From contig NZ_KB913032.1 of the NCBI RefSeq assembly GCF_000384215.1, forward strand, positions 5,447,602 to 5,511,601: a stretch of DNA of 64,000 nucleotides. The letters run 5' to 3'. Positions within the stretch are counted from its first letter, which is position 1; each line of letters opens with the position of its first letter. Origin of the DNA: Amycolatopsis alba DSM 44262 (GTDB taxonomy: Bacteria > Actinomycetota > Actinomycetes > Mycobacteriales > Pseudonocardiaceae). The translations under genes and the position numbers were made by a program. Below the pieces are notes generated by a model, which was not told where the DNA came from, searched no databases, and saw nothing but the letters and a program-made list of their open reading frames with translations. Positions 51,125 through 60,660 of this stretch are shown here, in pieces.

Positions 51125-52330
51125 TCAGCGGCTGCCGAGTTCTCCCTTGATGAACCCGTTTTTGCGTGCCGTGATCACAATGGCGAGGGTGGGGACGAGC
51201 AGTGCGAGCGCAACCCAGCTCAGCCAGGATGCGTTCAATCCGCCGAGGATGATGCCGCCGATGATGCCGCCACCGGCGATTCCGATGTTCCATCCGGTGG
51301 TGAGGAGTGCCTGGGCGACATCGCCGGCGTCGCCTGCCGCTTCGGCGACCGCGGTCTGCAGCAGGGTGGAGGTGCCGCCGAACGCGAGCCCCCAGAGCGC
51401 TGCGCCGGCGTAGACGAGCGCGGGCACGCCGGAGAAGATGCCGAGCAGCAGCGTGCATGCCGCGAAGAGCGCACACGCGAGGATCATGAGGAGACGCAGG
51501 TTCCGGTGGATGAGCGCTCCGGTGATCCAGATGCTCACCAGCGACACCAGGCCGAAGGTGAGCAGCACGGCGTCGACTTGACTTTCCATGCCGAGCGGCG
51601 CGAGGAACGGGGCGATGTAGGTGTAGAGGATGCTGTGGGAGAGCACGAACGTGAGGGTCACGACGAGCACGGGCGCCACGCCGGGAATGCGGAAGGTGCG
51701 GGTGAGCGGGAGCCGTGAACCCTTGGGCTGTCCGGGGAAGTTCGGCACCGCCACGACGACCCACACGATCAACGCGAGCGTGAGGACGGTCATGATCCCG
51801 AACGCGTATCGCCATTCGATGAGCTTGGCCAGAAGCGCCGCGGCGGGAACTCCGATGGACAAAGCAACGGTCGCGCCCGCCATCGCGATCGCCATGGCCT
51901 TGCCGCGCTGATGTGCGGGAACCATCCGTACCGCGTATCCGGCCAGCAGCGCCCAGAGCAACCCGCCGACGATGCCGGCGATGAACCGGGCGGCCAGCGT
52001 GAGCGCGAAGCTCCCGGAGAGCGCGGTGACGGTGTTGGCGACCGCGAATCCTGAGATCGCCACCAGCAGCAGGTGCCGTCGCGGCCAGCCGATGGTCGCC
52101 TTGGTGAGCGGGATTGCGGCGAGGATCGCACCGATCGCGAAGACGGTGACGCTCTGCCCGGCAGCACTCTCGCTCACACCAAGGTCTCGGCTCATCGCGG
52201 GAAGCACCCCGGCGGGCATCGTCTCGGTCAGGAGTGTGATGAACCCGGTGGTGGCCAAGGCCAGAAGAGCCGCCAGCGGGAGCCGGTCGCTCGTTGTCGA
52301 GTGAGGTGACAGAGTCTGTGGTCGTGTCAT
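51125..52330 (-). CDS. MFS exporter (DHA1 type)
   Basis: A 401-residue transporter with 12 predicted helices. The family segment is FITLLTETMPAGVLPAMSRDLG in helix 1, and the loop 2-3 motif is KATIGWPRRHLL. It belongs to the sugar/arabinose-efflux and drug-efflux group (AraJ/CmlR-like). The ATG at 52330 is preferred over the one at 52354, which lies inside the likely promoter. It is divergent from merR. Export of the locus product or resistance is inferred. Confidence 0.88.
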   Translation of the reverse strand: MTRPQTLSPHSTTSDRLPLAALLALATTGFITLLTETMPAGVLPAMSRDLGVSESAAGQSVTVFAIGAILAAIPLTKATIGWPRRHLLLVAISGFAVANTVTALSGSFALTLAARFIAGIVGGLLWALLAGYAVRMVPAHQRGKAMAIAMAGATVALSIGVPAAALLAKLIEWRYAFGIMTVLTLALIVWVVVAVPNFPGQPKGSRLPLTRTFRIPGVAPVLVVTLTFVLSHSILYTYIAPFLAPLGMESQVDAVLLTFGLVSLVSIWITGALIHRNLRLLMILACALFAACTLLLGIFSGVPALVYAGAALWGLAFGGTSTLLQTAVAEAAGDAGDVAQALLTTGWNIGIAGGGIIGGIILGGLNASWLSWVALALLVPTLAIVITARKNGFIKGELGSR

Positions 52331-52347
52331 AGCCTTATGATCAATGG

Positions 52348-52369
52348 TTGACATTAGTGTGAAGGTCAA
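52348..52369. promoter_or_regulatory. MerR-type operator/promoter between exporter and merR
   Basis: TTGAC and GTCAA frame a 12-base spacer (52348-52352 and 52365-52369). On the minus strand TTGACC is a good -35 for the exporter, with CATTGA 17 bases further as a poor -10. A dyad lying between the hexamers is the layout of MerR-activated promoters. Its place in the divergent gap supports control by the adjacent MerR. Confidence 0.6.
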
Positions 52370-52422
52370 TTCGGTTCCCGCTGAGTCACCTGACGCCGGC
52401 CACGGAGGGCGAGGAGAGGGAT

Positions 52423-52794
52423 ATGCGGATCGGTGAGCTGTCGACGCGCACACGGACTTCGATGAGGTTGCTGCGCTACTACGAGGAGCAGGGACTGATC
52501 GAGTCAGATCGGCTGCCCAACGGATACCGGGACTATGAGGAGTACGTCGTCGACAGGGTTCTCCAGGTGCGAGGCCTGCTCGACGCGGGGCTGCCCACAC
52601 GGATCATCAAGCAGATCCTGCCCTGTCTGAACACCCCTCGCACGATTCACATGCCCTACGCCACGCCGGACATGGTCGCGACGCTCGAACTCGAACGCGA
52701 CCGCATGGCCGAAAAGATCGAATGCCTCACCAAGAACCACCGGGCCATCAACGACTACCTCGACGCCGTACGCCGCGATATCCGAGTCTCCTGA
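52423..52794 (+). CDS. MerR-family regulator
   Basis: A 123-residue MerR protein: IGELSTRTRTSMRLLRYYEEQGLI, then NGYRDYEEYVVDRVLQVRGLLDAGLPTRII, followed by a dimerisation helix and a short tail without metal-binding cysteines. It is therefore of the drug- or stress-responsive type. It is divergent from the MFS exporter and most likely activates it. Confidence 0.92.
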   Translation: MRIGELSTRTRTSMRLLRYYEEQGLIESDRLPNGYRDYEEYVVDRVLQVRGLLDAGLPTRIIKQILPCLNTPRTIHMPYATPDMVATLELERDRMAEKIECLTKNHRAINDYLDAVRRDIRVS

Positions 52795-53021
52795 CCGAGG
52801 TCGGGCCCGGCTCGGGATCCGGTGTGTCCGGCCCGCCCCTGGCCGATCGGCTGTGCCCTGCACAGAACCACTTTTCTCACGGGAAGCGGCTGCCGCTCAC
52901 GGCGTGTTTGCGCTACGGTACTCGCTGCTGATGACGTCCTTCGATCCCCGATGCCGTGGAGCTGCCGCATGATCCCCCGGCTCGGCCCAGGCGTCCTTGC
53001 CCTGTCGACCGTGAGGATTTC

Positions 53022-54362
53022 ATGGAGTACCCCCTGCTGACGGCAGCGCTGATCTGCGTCTCGCTGCTCGCCGCGGCTTTCGCGCTGTTGCTGGTGCGCC
53101 AGCGCCGGGTCACCGTCAACACCGGCCGTCGTGGTGAGCAGCTGCTGGCCGAACTCCGCGCCCGTGAGGAGGAGGACAGACACCTGCTGCACAGGCGGTT
53201 GCCTGCGATCGTCGAGGCGCAGACCAACCAGGCCGTGACCGTGCCCGGCCCCTTGCGTGCCTTCAACGGCGAGGACCCGCACCGCGAACTGCTGGCGGCG
53301 GTCAGCGAGCTGACCGGCCAGACCCGCCGCAACGCCGCCGAATCCGCCGCCGCGACCCTGCGCGCGATGATGCGCACGGTGCAGAACCTCGCGGGGGAAC
53401 AGCAGGTGCTGATCTCGGCGATGGAGGAGCACCACGACGATCCCGACGTGCTCGATGGTCTGCTCGGCCTGGACCACGCGAACTCGCAGCTGGGCCGGCG
53501 CGCCCAGGCGACCGCCGTGCTGTGCGGTTCGTGGCCGGGCCTGCAGCGCTCCGCCGCGACCCTGACCGACGTGGTGCGCGGGGCCACCGGCCGCATCCGT
53601 GACTACGCGCGCGTGCAGATCCCGGCGCCTTCGGACACCGCGGTGGTCAGCCAGGCCGTGGAACCGGTGGTGCTCGCGGTGGCCGAACTGCTGGACAACG
53701 GCGCCCGCCACTCGCAGCCCGGTTCGCCCGTGCAGGTCAGCTTCCAGCAGGCGCACAACGGGCTGGCGATCGTCATCGACGACGCCGGGGTCGGCATGAC
53801 GGTGGAAGCGGTGCAGCGCGCGGGCTGGCTCTTGGGAGGCCACGGCGGTCAGGACATCGCCGCGCTCGGGGTGCCGCCGCGGATCGGGTTCGCCGTCATC
53901 GGCGTGCTTTCCCACCGCTACGGCTTTCGCGTCTCGGTGGACATGCGCTCGCCCTTCGGTGGGGTGCGCGCGGTGCTGTTCCTGCCGAGTGAGCTGCTCA
54001 CCCGCGCCGCCGTCCCGGAGCCGGCACCGCAGGAAGTCCCGTCGCTGGCCGCGCCTGCCAGCCCGGCCGCGATCACCCCCAGCCCGGCCCCGCGTGTGCG
54101 CGTTCCCGAGCCGGAACCACAGCCTGCCGAACCGGCCGAGGAATTGGGTACCACCGCGCACGGCCTGCCCCGCCGTCGCCGACGCGCCCCGGTGACCGGG
54201 GCGGCCACCACCACGTTGTCGGTTCCGGTGTCGCCGCCAGCCGCGCCGGAACTCACCGAGTCCCCGGTGAACCACAGCCCGGTCGCCACGGCCACGGCCT
54301 GGCAGCGCGGCACCCGCCAGGGCCGCGCTTCTTCCACCGATGACGAAAGGGATTTCCAGTGA
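53022..54362 (+). CDS. cvnA: Conservon sensor-like histidine kinase (CvnA)
   Basis: A 446-residue protein with one N-terminal membrane helix (LLTAALICVSLLAAAFALLLV), a helical region, an HATPase domain (N-box AVAELLDNGARHS, G-box IDDAGVGM) and a long Pro/Ala-rich tail. There is no standard phosphorylatable H-box. It is the first gene of an actinobacterial conservon (kinase, roadblock, DUF742, GTPase, P450). These complexes behave like membrane G-protein systems. The start at 53022 places the helix at the N-terminus. Confidence 0.92.
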   Translation: MEYPLLTAALICVSLLAAAFALLLVRQRRVTVNTGRRGEQLLAELRAREEEDRHLLHRRLPAIVEAQTNQAVTVPGPLRAFNGEDPHRELLAAVSELTGQTRRNAAESAAATLRAMMRTVQNLAGEQQVLISAMEEHHDDPDVLDGLLGLDHANSQLGRRAQATAVLCGSWPGLQRSAATLTDVVRGATGRIRDYARVQIPAPSDTAVVSQAVEPVVLAVAELLDNGARHSQPGSPVQVSFQQAHNGLAIVIDDAGVGMTVEAVQRAGWLLGGHGGQDIAALGVPPRIGFAVIGVLSHRYGFRVSVDMRSPFGGVRAVLFLPSELLTRAAVPEPAPQEVPSLAAPASPAAITPSPAPRVRVPEPEPQPAEPAEELGTTAHGLPRRRRRAPVTGAATTTLSVPVSPPAAPELTESPVNHSPVATATAWQRGTRQGRASSTDDERDFQ

Positions 54363-54787
54363 GCAGCTCCGTCACCACCAACAACCGGTTGGGCTGGATG
54401 CTCGACCAGGCCCTGCAGATGCCGGAGACCATCTCAGCGGTGCTGCTCTCGGCCGACGGCCTGCTGATGGCCCATTCGCAGGGAATCACCGTGGAGGACG
54501 CCGAGCGCACCGCCGCCGCGGTCTCCGGGCTCCAGTCGCTCGCCCGCGCCACCGGCGAGTTCTGCCGTCAGCCGCCGGAGCAGTGGCGGCAGACGCTGAT
54601 CGAATTCGACGGCGGGTTCGTCTTCCTGACTTCCGCCGGACAGGGCGCCTACGTCGCGGTGTCCACCACCGGCCGGGTGGACATCGAGGGCGTTTCCTCG
54701 CGATTGCAAGAGCTGGTGCAGAGACTCGGCCAGGAACTCACCGCACCGCCGCGCTTTCCGACCGAGGGAGCTGGCAACCCGACATGA
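54359..54787 (+). CDS. cvnB: Conservon roadblock/LC7 protein (CvnB)
   Basis: A 142-residue roadblock/LC7-domain protein (LGWMLDQALQMPETISAVLLSADGLLMAHS). In conservons it interacts with the kinase and may act as a GTPase-activating partner of CvnD. The GTG at 54359 overlaps the cvnA stop; its own stop overlaps cvnC. Confidence 0.92.
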   Translation: MSSSVTTNNRLGWMLDQALQMPETISAVLLSADGLLMAHSQGITVEDAERTAAAVSGLQSLARATGEFCRQPPEQWRQTLIEFDGGFVFLTSAGQGAYVAVSTTGRVDIEGVSSRLQELVQRLGQELTAPPRFPTEGAGNPT

Positions 54788-55137
54788 GCGGACAGCGGCG
54801 GGAACGGGCGCTGGTCCGGCCGCACGTGGTCACCGAGGGCCGGGCCCATCCGACCCGCAACACCCTGGACGTGGCCACCGTGGTGCTGGCCACCTGGGCT
54901 CCGGTGACCGGGCTGAGCCCGGAAAAACGGCGGGTGATGGAGCTGTGCCGGGGCGGCGCACTGGCCGTCGCGGAGGTGGCGGCGCATCTCAAGCTGCCCA
55001 CCAGCGTCACCAAGGTGCTGTTGTCGGACCTGCTCGACAGCGGGCACATCGAAGCACGGGCCGCGGTGCGCGAGACCGAAGTCCCCGACCAGCAACTCCT
55101 GCAGAAGGTACTCGATGGCCTCCGCGCTCTCACCTGA
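54784..55137 (+). CDS. cvnC: Conservon DUF742 protein (CvnC)
   Basis: A 117-residue DUF742 protein with the usual winged-helix-like core (AVAEVAAHLKLPTSVTKVLLSDLLDSGHI). The N-terminus RALVRPHVVTEGRAHPTRNTLD matches the family start. It overlaps cvnD by 23 bases. Confidence 0.92.
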   Translation: MSGQRRERALVRPHVVTEGRAHPTRNTLDVATVVLATWAPVTGLSPEKRRVMELCRGGALAVAEVAAHLKLPTSVTKVLLSDLLDSGHIEARAAVRETEVPDQQLLQKVLDGLRALT

Positions 55138-55711
55138 CCGATACGTTCCCGCCACGGTCCGGACCTCGGTGAAGATCCTCATCGTCGGCCCGTTCGCGGT
55201 GGGGAAGACCACCTTTGTCGGCACGCTCTCGGAGATCCGCCCGCTGCGCACCGAGGAGCGGATGACCCAGGCGGGCGCACTGGTCGACGACCTGTCCGGC
55301 GTGCGCGGCAAGGACACCACCACGGTGGCCATGGACTTCGGACGCCTGACGCTGAGCGACGAGGTGGTGCTCTACCTCTTCGGTGCTCCTGGGCAGCAGC
55401 GGTTCACGCAGATGTGGAAGGACCTGGCCCACGGTGCGCTCGGGGCGCTGGTGCTGGTCGATCCCAGCCGCCTGCAGGACTCCTTCGACGTGATGGGCCT
55501 GCTGGAGGAGCTGGACCTGCCCTACGCGGTGGCGGTCAACCAGTTCGACGGTGCGCCGAGTTTCCCCGAGGCCGAGCTGCGCGAGGCGCTCGATCTGCTA
55601 CCCCAGACCCGGCTGGTCACCTGTGACGCCCGCGATCGCGCGTCCGCCGCCTCGGCGCTGATCAGCCTGGTCGACTACCTGTTCACTCCCGTCCGCCAGG
55701 AGCATCCGTGA
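55115..55711 (+). CDS. cvnD: Conservon small GTPase (CvnD)
   Basis: A 198-residue Ras-like GTPase of the MglA-related conservon group: G1 GPFAVGKTT, G3-like FGAPGQQRF, G4 NQFDG. The expected DxxG of G3 is replaced by GAPGQ, as usual in CvnD proteins. The start GTG/ATG near 55115 is slightly uncertain; a start further in at about 55166 would begin at the first beta strand. Confidence 0.92.
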   Translation: MASALSPDRYVPATVRTSVKILIVGPFAVGKTTFVGTLSEIRPLRTEERMTQAGALVDDLSGVRGKDTTTVAMDFGRLTLSDEVVLYLFGAPGQQRFTQMWKDLAHGALGALVLVDPSRLQDSFDVMGLLEELDLPYAVAVNQFDGAPSFPEAELREALDLLPQTRLVTCDARDRASAASALISLVDYLFTPVRQEHP

Positions 55712-57087
55712 CCATTCCCGCCACCCCGCCCCCCGGATGTCCCGCTCACGCCACGCGCACCCCGCTCTACGACGAGGAGTTCGCCGCGAACCCGGCGAGG
55801 GTCTACGCGCGGATGCGCAAGGAACACGGCCACGTCGCGCCGGTCGAGCTGGCGCCGGGGGTGAACGCGAGCCTGGTGCTGAGCTACGAGGCGGCGCTGG
55901 ACGTGCTGCGCTCCCCGCAGACCTATCCGCGGGACCCGCGCCGCTGGCAGGCCAATCAGCCGCCGGACAACCCGGTGATGCCGATGATGGGCTACCGGCC
56001 GAACTGCCTGTTCACCGACGGCGCGGTGCACGCGCGCTACCGCAGCGCGGTCACCGACAGCATCTCGCGGGTGAACCCGCACGCCCTCCTGGGCTATGTG
56101 GAGAAGGCCGCGCGGGAGCTGATCGCGAAGTTCTCCCGGAACGGCCGGGCGGACCTGCTCACCGAGTACGCCGGAACCCTTTCCCTTCAGGTGTTCAACC
56201 ACCTCTTCGGCTGCCCGCCGGAACTGGGCGAGCGGCTCACCGCGGGGATGCGCGGGATCTTCGACATGGTGGACCCGGAGCGTGCCAACGCCGAGCTGAC
56301 CGCGGCCATGCTGGACCTGCTGGCGCTCAAGCGGCGGCAGCCGAGCCAGGACGTGCCCTCGTGGATGATGGCGCATCCCTCAGGGCTGACCGACGAGGAG
56401 ATGCTGCACCAGCTGGTGTTGCTGATGGGCGCGGGCACCGAACCGCAGCAGAACCTGATCGCCAACGGGCTGCGGCTGCTGCTGGTGGACGAGCGCTTCG
56501 CCGGGGACCTGGCAGGCGGCAGCCTGCACGTCGAGGACGCGTTGGAGGAGATCCTCTGGAGCGACCCGCCGATGGCCAACTACTCCGCCGGTTACCCCTA
56601 TCCGGCGGCCGACCTGATGGGCTCGCGGCTGCCTGCCGACGAGCCCGTGGTGATCAGTTTCGCCGCCGCCAACACCGATCCCGAACTGGGCGAGGCCCAG
56701 CGGGCCGGTAACCGGGCGCACATGGCCTGGAGCGCCGGGGTGCACTCCTGCCCGGCGCAGGGCCCGGCGCGGCTGATCGCCACCACCGCCATCGAGACCC
56801 TGCTCGACGCGCTGCCGGATGTGCGCCTTGCTGTGCCGGACGCCGAATTGCGCTGGCGGCCGGGCCCGTTCCACCGCGCGCTGGCCGGTCTCCCGGTCCT
56901 GTTCACCCCCGTCGTCGCACCGGCCAGTCCCGTTCCCGACCCGACAGGAGAGCACCCATGGCACCAGCCCGCCCGTTCGTCCTCGATCCCAACGGCCGTG
57001 ACATCCACACCGAAGGCGCCGAACTCCGCGCCCGCGGAGCCGCGACGCTGGTGGAACTCCCTGGCGAAGTGGTGGCGTGGTCAGTAA
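55708..57087 (+). CDS. Conservon cytochrome P450, first copy
   Basis: A 459-residue P450 (CvnE-type position). The I-helix reads LLMGAGTEPQQN, with Glu-Pro after the conserved Thr. The heme loop is WSAGVHSCPAQGPARL, which keeps Cys but has Trp-Ser-Ala for the usual Phe-Gly-x. About 60 residues after the normal end are a Pro/Ser-rich tail that overlaps the second P450 gene for 130 bases in another frame; the real end might therefore be functionally earlier. It overlaps cvnD by four bases. Confidence 0.9.
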   Translation: MTIPATPPPGCPAHATRTPLYDEEFAANPARVYARMRKEHGHVAPVELAPGVNASLVLSYEAALDVLRSPQTYPRDPRRWQANQPPDNPVMPMMGYRPNCLFTDGAVHARYRSAVTDSISRVNPHALLGYVEKAARELIAKFSRNGRADLLTEYAGTLSLQVFNHLFGCPPELGERLTAGMRGIFDMVDPERANAELTAAMLDLLALKRRQPSQDVPSWMMAHPSGLTDEEMLHQLVLLMGAGTEPQQNLIANGLRLLLVDERFAGDLAGGSLHVEDALEEILWSDPPMANYSAGYPYPAADLMGSRLPADEPVVISFAAANTDPELGEAQRAGNRAHMAWSAGVHSCPAQGPARLIATTAIETLLDALPDVRLAVPDAELRWRPGPFHRALAGLPVLFTPVVAPASPVPDPTGEHPWHQPARSSSIPTAVTSTPKAPNSAPAEPRRWWNSLAKWWRGQ

Positions 57088-58175
57088 CCCAGCCGGAACT
57101 GCTGCGGAAACTGCTGGCCGACCCGCGGGTGTCGAAGAATCCGAACCTGCACTGGGCGGCCTACCGCGCCGGTGAGATCCCCGAGGACTGGCCGCTGCGG
57201 ATCTGGGTCTCGGTGCAGAACATGTTCACCGCCTACGGTGGCGACCACCGGCGGCTACGTTCGCTGGTGTCGAAGGCGTTCACCCCGCGCCGCGTGGAAG
57301 CATTGCGGCCGTGGGTCGAGCAGCTGATCACCGGCCTGCTGGACCAGCTCGCCGCCGGGCCGGACTCGGTGGACCTGAGGGAGAATTTCGCCTATCCGCT
57401 GCCGATCGAGGTGATCTGCCAGCTCTTCGGCGTGCCCGAGGAGCACCGGCCGGAGCTGCGGCGCGCGGTGGACGGAGTGTTCAACACCTCGCTCAGCGCC
57501 GAGGAGGCGCAGGCGAACGGCGTGCTGATGTACGGGATTCTCGGGCAGCTGGTGGCGAACGGGCGGGAGAACCCCGGTGAGGACCTCGCCAGCGGCCTGA
57601 TCGCCGCGCGGGACGAGGACGGTTCGGTGCTGGAGGAGGCCGAGCTGATCGACACGCTGATCCTGATGATCTCGGCCGGGCACGAGACCACGGTGAACCT
57701 GCTGCACCACGCGATCCTGGCGCTGCTGACGCATCCGGAAGAACTGGCGAAGGTGCGCTCCGGGGAGCACACCTGGGCCGAGGTGATCGACGAGACCATG
57801 CGGTGGCAGGCGCCGATCGCGAACCTTCCGCTGCGGTACGCGGTGGAAGACATCGAGATCGACGGAGTGCACATCAAGGCGGGCGAGGCGATCCTGGCTT
57901 CGTACGCGGCAGCGGGCCGCTCGCCCGAGGTGCACGGTTCCGACGCGGACGAGTTCCGGCTTTCGCGGGAGTCGAAGAGCCAGCACCTGTCGTTCGGGCA
58001 CGGGGTGCACTACTGCCTCGGTGCGCCCTTGGCGCGACTGGAAGCGGAACTCGCACTACCGGCGCTGTTCGAACGGTTCCCCGATCTGGCCCTGGCGGCG
58101 GAGGTCTCCGAACTGGAGAAGATGCCGTCGTTCATTTCGAACGGGCATACGAGTCTTCCGGTACGCCTCAAGTGA
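56958..58175 (+). CDS. Conservon-linked cytochrome P450, second copy
   Basis: A 405-residue P450 with a standard I-helix (ISAGHETTVN), K-helix ETMRWQAP and heme loop FGHGVHYCLGAPLAR. It starts within the coding tail of the first P450 gene, following GACAGGAGAG. Conservons often end with one or two P450s whose substrates are unknown. No ferredoxin is encoded beside it. Confidence 0.93.
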   Translation: MAPARPFVLDPNGRDIHTEGAELRARGAATLVELPGEVVAWSVTQPELLRKLLADPRVSKNPNLHWAAYRAGEIPEDWPLRIWVSVQNMFTAYGGDHRRLRSLVSKAFTPRRVEALRPWVEQLITGLLDQLAAGPDSVDLRENFAYPLPIEVICQLFGVPEEHRPELRRAVDGVFNTSLSAEEAQANGVLMYGILGQLVANGRENPGEDLASGLIAARDEDGSVLEEAELIDTLILMISAGHETTVNLLHHAILALLTHPEELAKVRSGEHTWAEVIDETMRWQAPIANLPLRYAVEDIEIDGVHIKAGEAILASYAAAGRSPEVHGSDADEFRLSRESKSQHLSFGHGVHYCLGAPLARLEAELALPALFERFPDLALAAEVSELEKMPSFISNGHTSLPVRLK

Positions 58176-58179
58176 ATTC

Positions 58180-58227
58180 GGTGAGTTGTGGCTTCACCGC
58201 GGATCCGCGGTGAAGCCACAACTCACC
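58180..58227. terminator. Perfect 48-bp palindrome after the conservon
   Basis: A 24+24 palindrome centred on GGATCC starts five bases after the P450 stop (left arm begins GGTGAGTTGTGGCTTCACCG). It is most likely a bidirectional terminator between convergent genes. Confidence 0.75.
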
Positions 58228-58403
58228 TAGCCAATGCGCGAAAGTTCGGCGCGACAATTCTCAAACCAGCCAAGACGAAAAACTGCCCTACCTCGGCAAA
58301 GTTGCCAGGTGGGCCGTTGTCGACAGCGTCCGCTCATGGCTCGCCGTTGTGTCAATGGGTGGCCTTGGACGCTGTTGTTCGAGGCAGCGGGGGCGTGGGA
58401 CGA

Positions 58404-58446
58404 GGGTGTGGAAACAGGGACACTCAATGTCCCTGTTTCCACACCC
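58404..58446. repeat. Inverted repeat, 19-bp arms
   Basis: GGGTGTGGAAACAGGGACA (58404-58422) and its exact complement (58428-58446) with loop CTCAA. It has the same layout as the dyads at 11001 and 11100. The remaining bases of 58176-58493 hold no gene. Confidence 0.8.
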
Positions 58447-58493
58447 TTCCGGTTCCGGTGGCTACCGGAACCGTGCGGATTCTTGAACCGGTG

Positions 58494-60491
58494 TCAGCGG
58501 AGCCGGTAAGCGTGAATGATGCTTTGGGTCGTGGTGTTCCCGTCGGCATCGGTGGCTTTCGCACGCAGGGACACAGATCCGGTCGCCGGGTGCTGGAGCT
58601 CGGCGTTGTACCGGCCGTCCTGCCCGCTCACCTTCGCGGGCCGCCAGTTGACGCCACCGTCGTAGGACGCTTCGACCTGCAGGCCGGTGATCGCGGCGGG
58701 ACCGTCCTGCCGGGACACGGTGACCGGGACGGTGAAGGTGCCGCCGCCCGGCGCGGTGTTGGCCAGATCCACCGCCGGGGTGTACCGCACCTCCAGCAGC
58801 GGCAGCGCTCGGCTCGGCCCCTGGACGAGCCCGCTGCGGAAGGTCCATTCGGCGGAGACCTTGGTGGACAACGGTGCCCAGGGTTCGTCGCGCTCCGCCT
58901 CGGCGGTAGAGCACGGTGCTGCCGCGGTCACCGGGCGCGTCCAGGTCCGCGGTTGCGGTGTGCCCGGCACCGTCGGAGAACAACGGGATGCTGATGTCGA
59001 TCTCCTGCGTGGTGCGTGCGGCCCAGGGCCTGTCGGCCGGATAGTTGCGCTTGCCGCGGAAGCCGGGGCCGGTGACCGCACCGTTCCAGGCCAGCCGGTA
59101 GCTTTTGCCCGCCGCGAAGAGTTCCTCACCGCGCAGGTCGCCGCCGACGCTCGGAGTTTGGCTCACCAGCGCGTTGAGGAACGCCCAGGTGCCAGGCGTG
59201 TAGTACTCCTGGCGTTCCGCTCGCACGAGCCCCGGTGTTCCATAGCCCAGCCGTGACACTCCCAGGCGTACCCCTGCCGCCCGGTGGATCGCGTGCATCT
59301 GGGGCGTGGACTCCGCCGAGTAGCCGTGGAAAGCCATGGTCACCGCCGCGAGTTCGGACTTGCGCACCGAGTGTTCGAGCTGTGCGGGGACCCGCCCGGT
59401 GGCCGGGAAGGACAATTCATAGGCGTCCCGGATTTCCGGTCGGGCGATCATGGTCGCGGTGCCGCCACCGGTCCGGGCCAACGCGGCAAACCGCTCGGCG
59501 TTCGTGCCGGCGATCTGGACGGTCGGCAGTGCCAGTGCCTCGGCGGCCTTGGCGCCGGTCAGTTCACTGGACGGTTTCGCGGCGGTCGCCGCGGCTGCGA
59601 TTCGGCTGCCTGGCTGCCTCGTCAGCTCCGTGCCCTGGTGAACCACGTCGGCAGTGCGCAACCACGCGGCCACCATCGCGCCACCGTGCTCGCGCACCGT
59701 GGCGACCCGTTCCGTCAGAGTCTCGAGGGTGGTGCCCGAGGGCAGTTCGAGCACCACCAGCCGATCGCGCACCTCCACTCCGGCCAAGTCTTGTGAGCGA
59801 CCCGCGCCGCCGAACGCCAGCGCGGGCGTCCGTGACCCCACCGGCAGAGGAGCGCCGACCACCACGACGGGGACAGGGAAACGCTTCTGCTGTTCGCCGA
59901 ACAGCTCCAGCCGCGGTTGTTCCAGGCGGTGGCTGGCGCCGAAGTAGAAGGCGGCCGACGAGGTGCCCGGCTGCGTACCGGCGAACATCTCTTGGAAACG
60001 CTGTTCGAACGGGAGCACCACGGACTGCGTCTGGTCGGCGCTCAGGCACACTCCCATCTCGACCAGCGAGCTGCCCCCGGTCACCTCTGGCTGATCGACG
60101 TTCGCGGTGACCTTCGCGGTCTGGCGGGTGTCCAGGGTGACGGTGGTGTCGCGTGTCAGGTTGAGCTCCGGGTGGGCCATCGCGGCAATCGAGGGTTCCA
60201 GCCCAGGGCGCGGCGTGATCAGGCTGCCCACCAGCGCGTAACGGTCGGCGGGCAGCCGCAGGGTGCTCCGGCGGGTACGTCGCGTACACGCCCGCCACCG
60301 TTGAGGCTGATCACGTCGAACGTCGCGCGGGAGCCCGCGGTCGCCACTGCCCCGTTGCGGTCGAGCATGCGCAGCGTCAGCTGGTAGCCCGAGGCCGCCA
60401 CCGCCTGTCCGCCCGATACCGGTAGCAGCCCCGATACCAGCGCCGTAATCAGTAAAGTTCGCCGGAAATGCGTGCTTGCCCGATTCATCAA
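58494..60491 (-). pseudogene. Frameshifted secreted protein related to the C-terminal region of S8 peptidases
   Basis: Three frames join to one secreted protein of about 665 residues. It starts at 60491 with a signal peptide (RRTLLITALVSGLLPVSGGQAVA) followed by GYQLTLRMLDRNGA. A missing base near 60267 shifts into the frame with RLPADRYALVGSLITPRPG and HPELNLTRDTTVTLD. An extra base near 58900-58905 shifts into the last frame, ending DADGNTTTQSIIHAYRLR. These are the non-catalytic C-terminal domains of large actinobacterial subtilisin-like proteins; no Asp-His-Ser domain is present. Two frameshifts make it a pseudogene unless they are sequencing errors. Confidence 0.75.
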
Positions 60492-60522
60492 CTACTTCTC
60501 GCTCGATGAGCGGACCATGTAC

Positions 60523-60550
60523 CTCATATCCGCTTGCGGGCGGATATGAG
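60523..60550. promoter_or_regulatory. Palindrome upstream of the secreted-protein gene
   Basis: CTCATATCCGC (60523-60533) and its exact complement (60540-60550) with loop TTGCGG lie 32 bases before the start at 60491. The site is AT-richer than its surroundings and may be an operator. Confidence 0.45.
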
Positions 60551-60605
60551 TTCACGCGGTCTCGGGCCACCGTCGCGCTGGGCTGGCCGTGTTCGCCCTC
60601 CAAGC

Positions 60606-60660
60606 ACGCGAGTTCTCAGTCTGGACACGTGAGTTCCGCGCCCAAGCACGCGAGTTCCGC
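60606..60660. repeat. Three tandem degenerate 21-bp repeats
   Basis: The unit ACGCGAGTTC (ACGTGAGTTC in the middle copy) recurs at 60606, 60627 and 60648, an exact 21-bp period. No protein gene is supported across it. With the palindrome at 60523 and the terminator at 60798 it accounts for the 306-base gap 60492-60797. Confidence 0.7.

Noticed and set aside
60606..60660. CRISPR array
   Set aside because: Only three imperfect 21-bp units in direct contact, no spacers of constant length and no cas genes.
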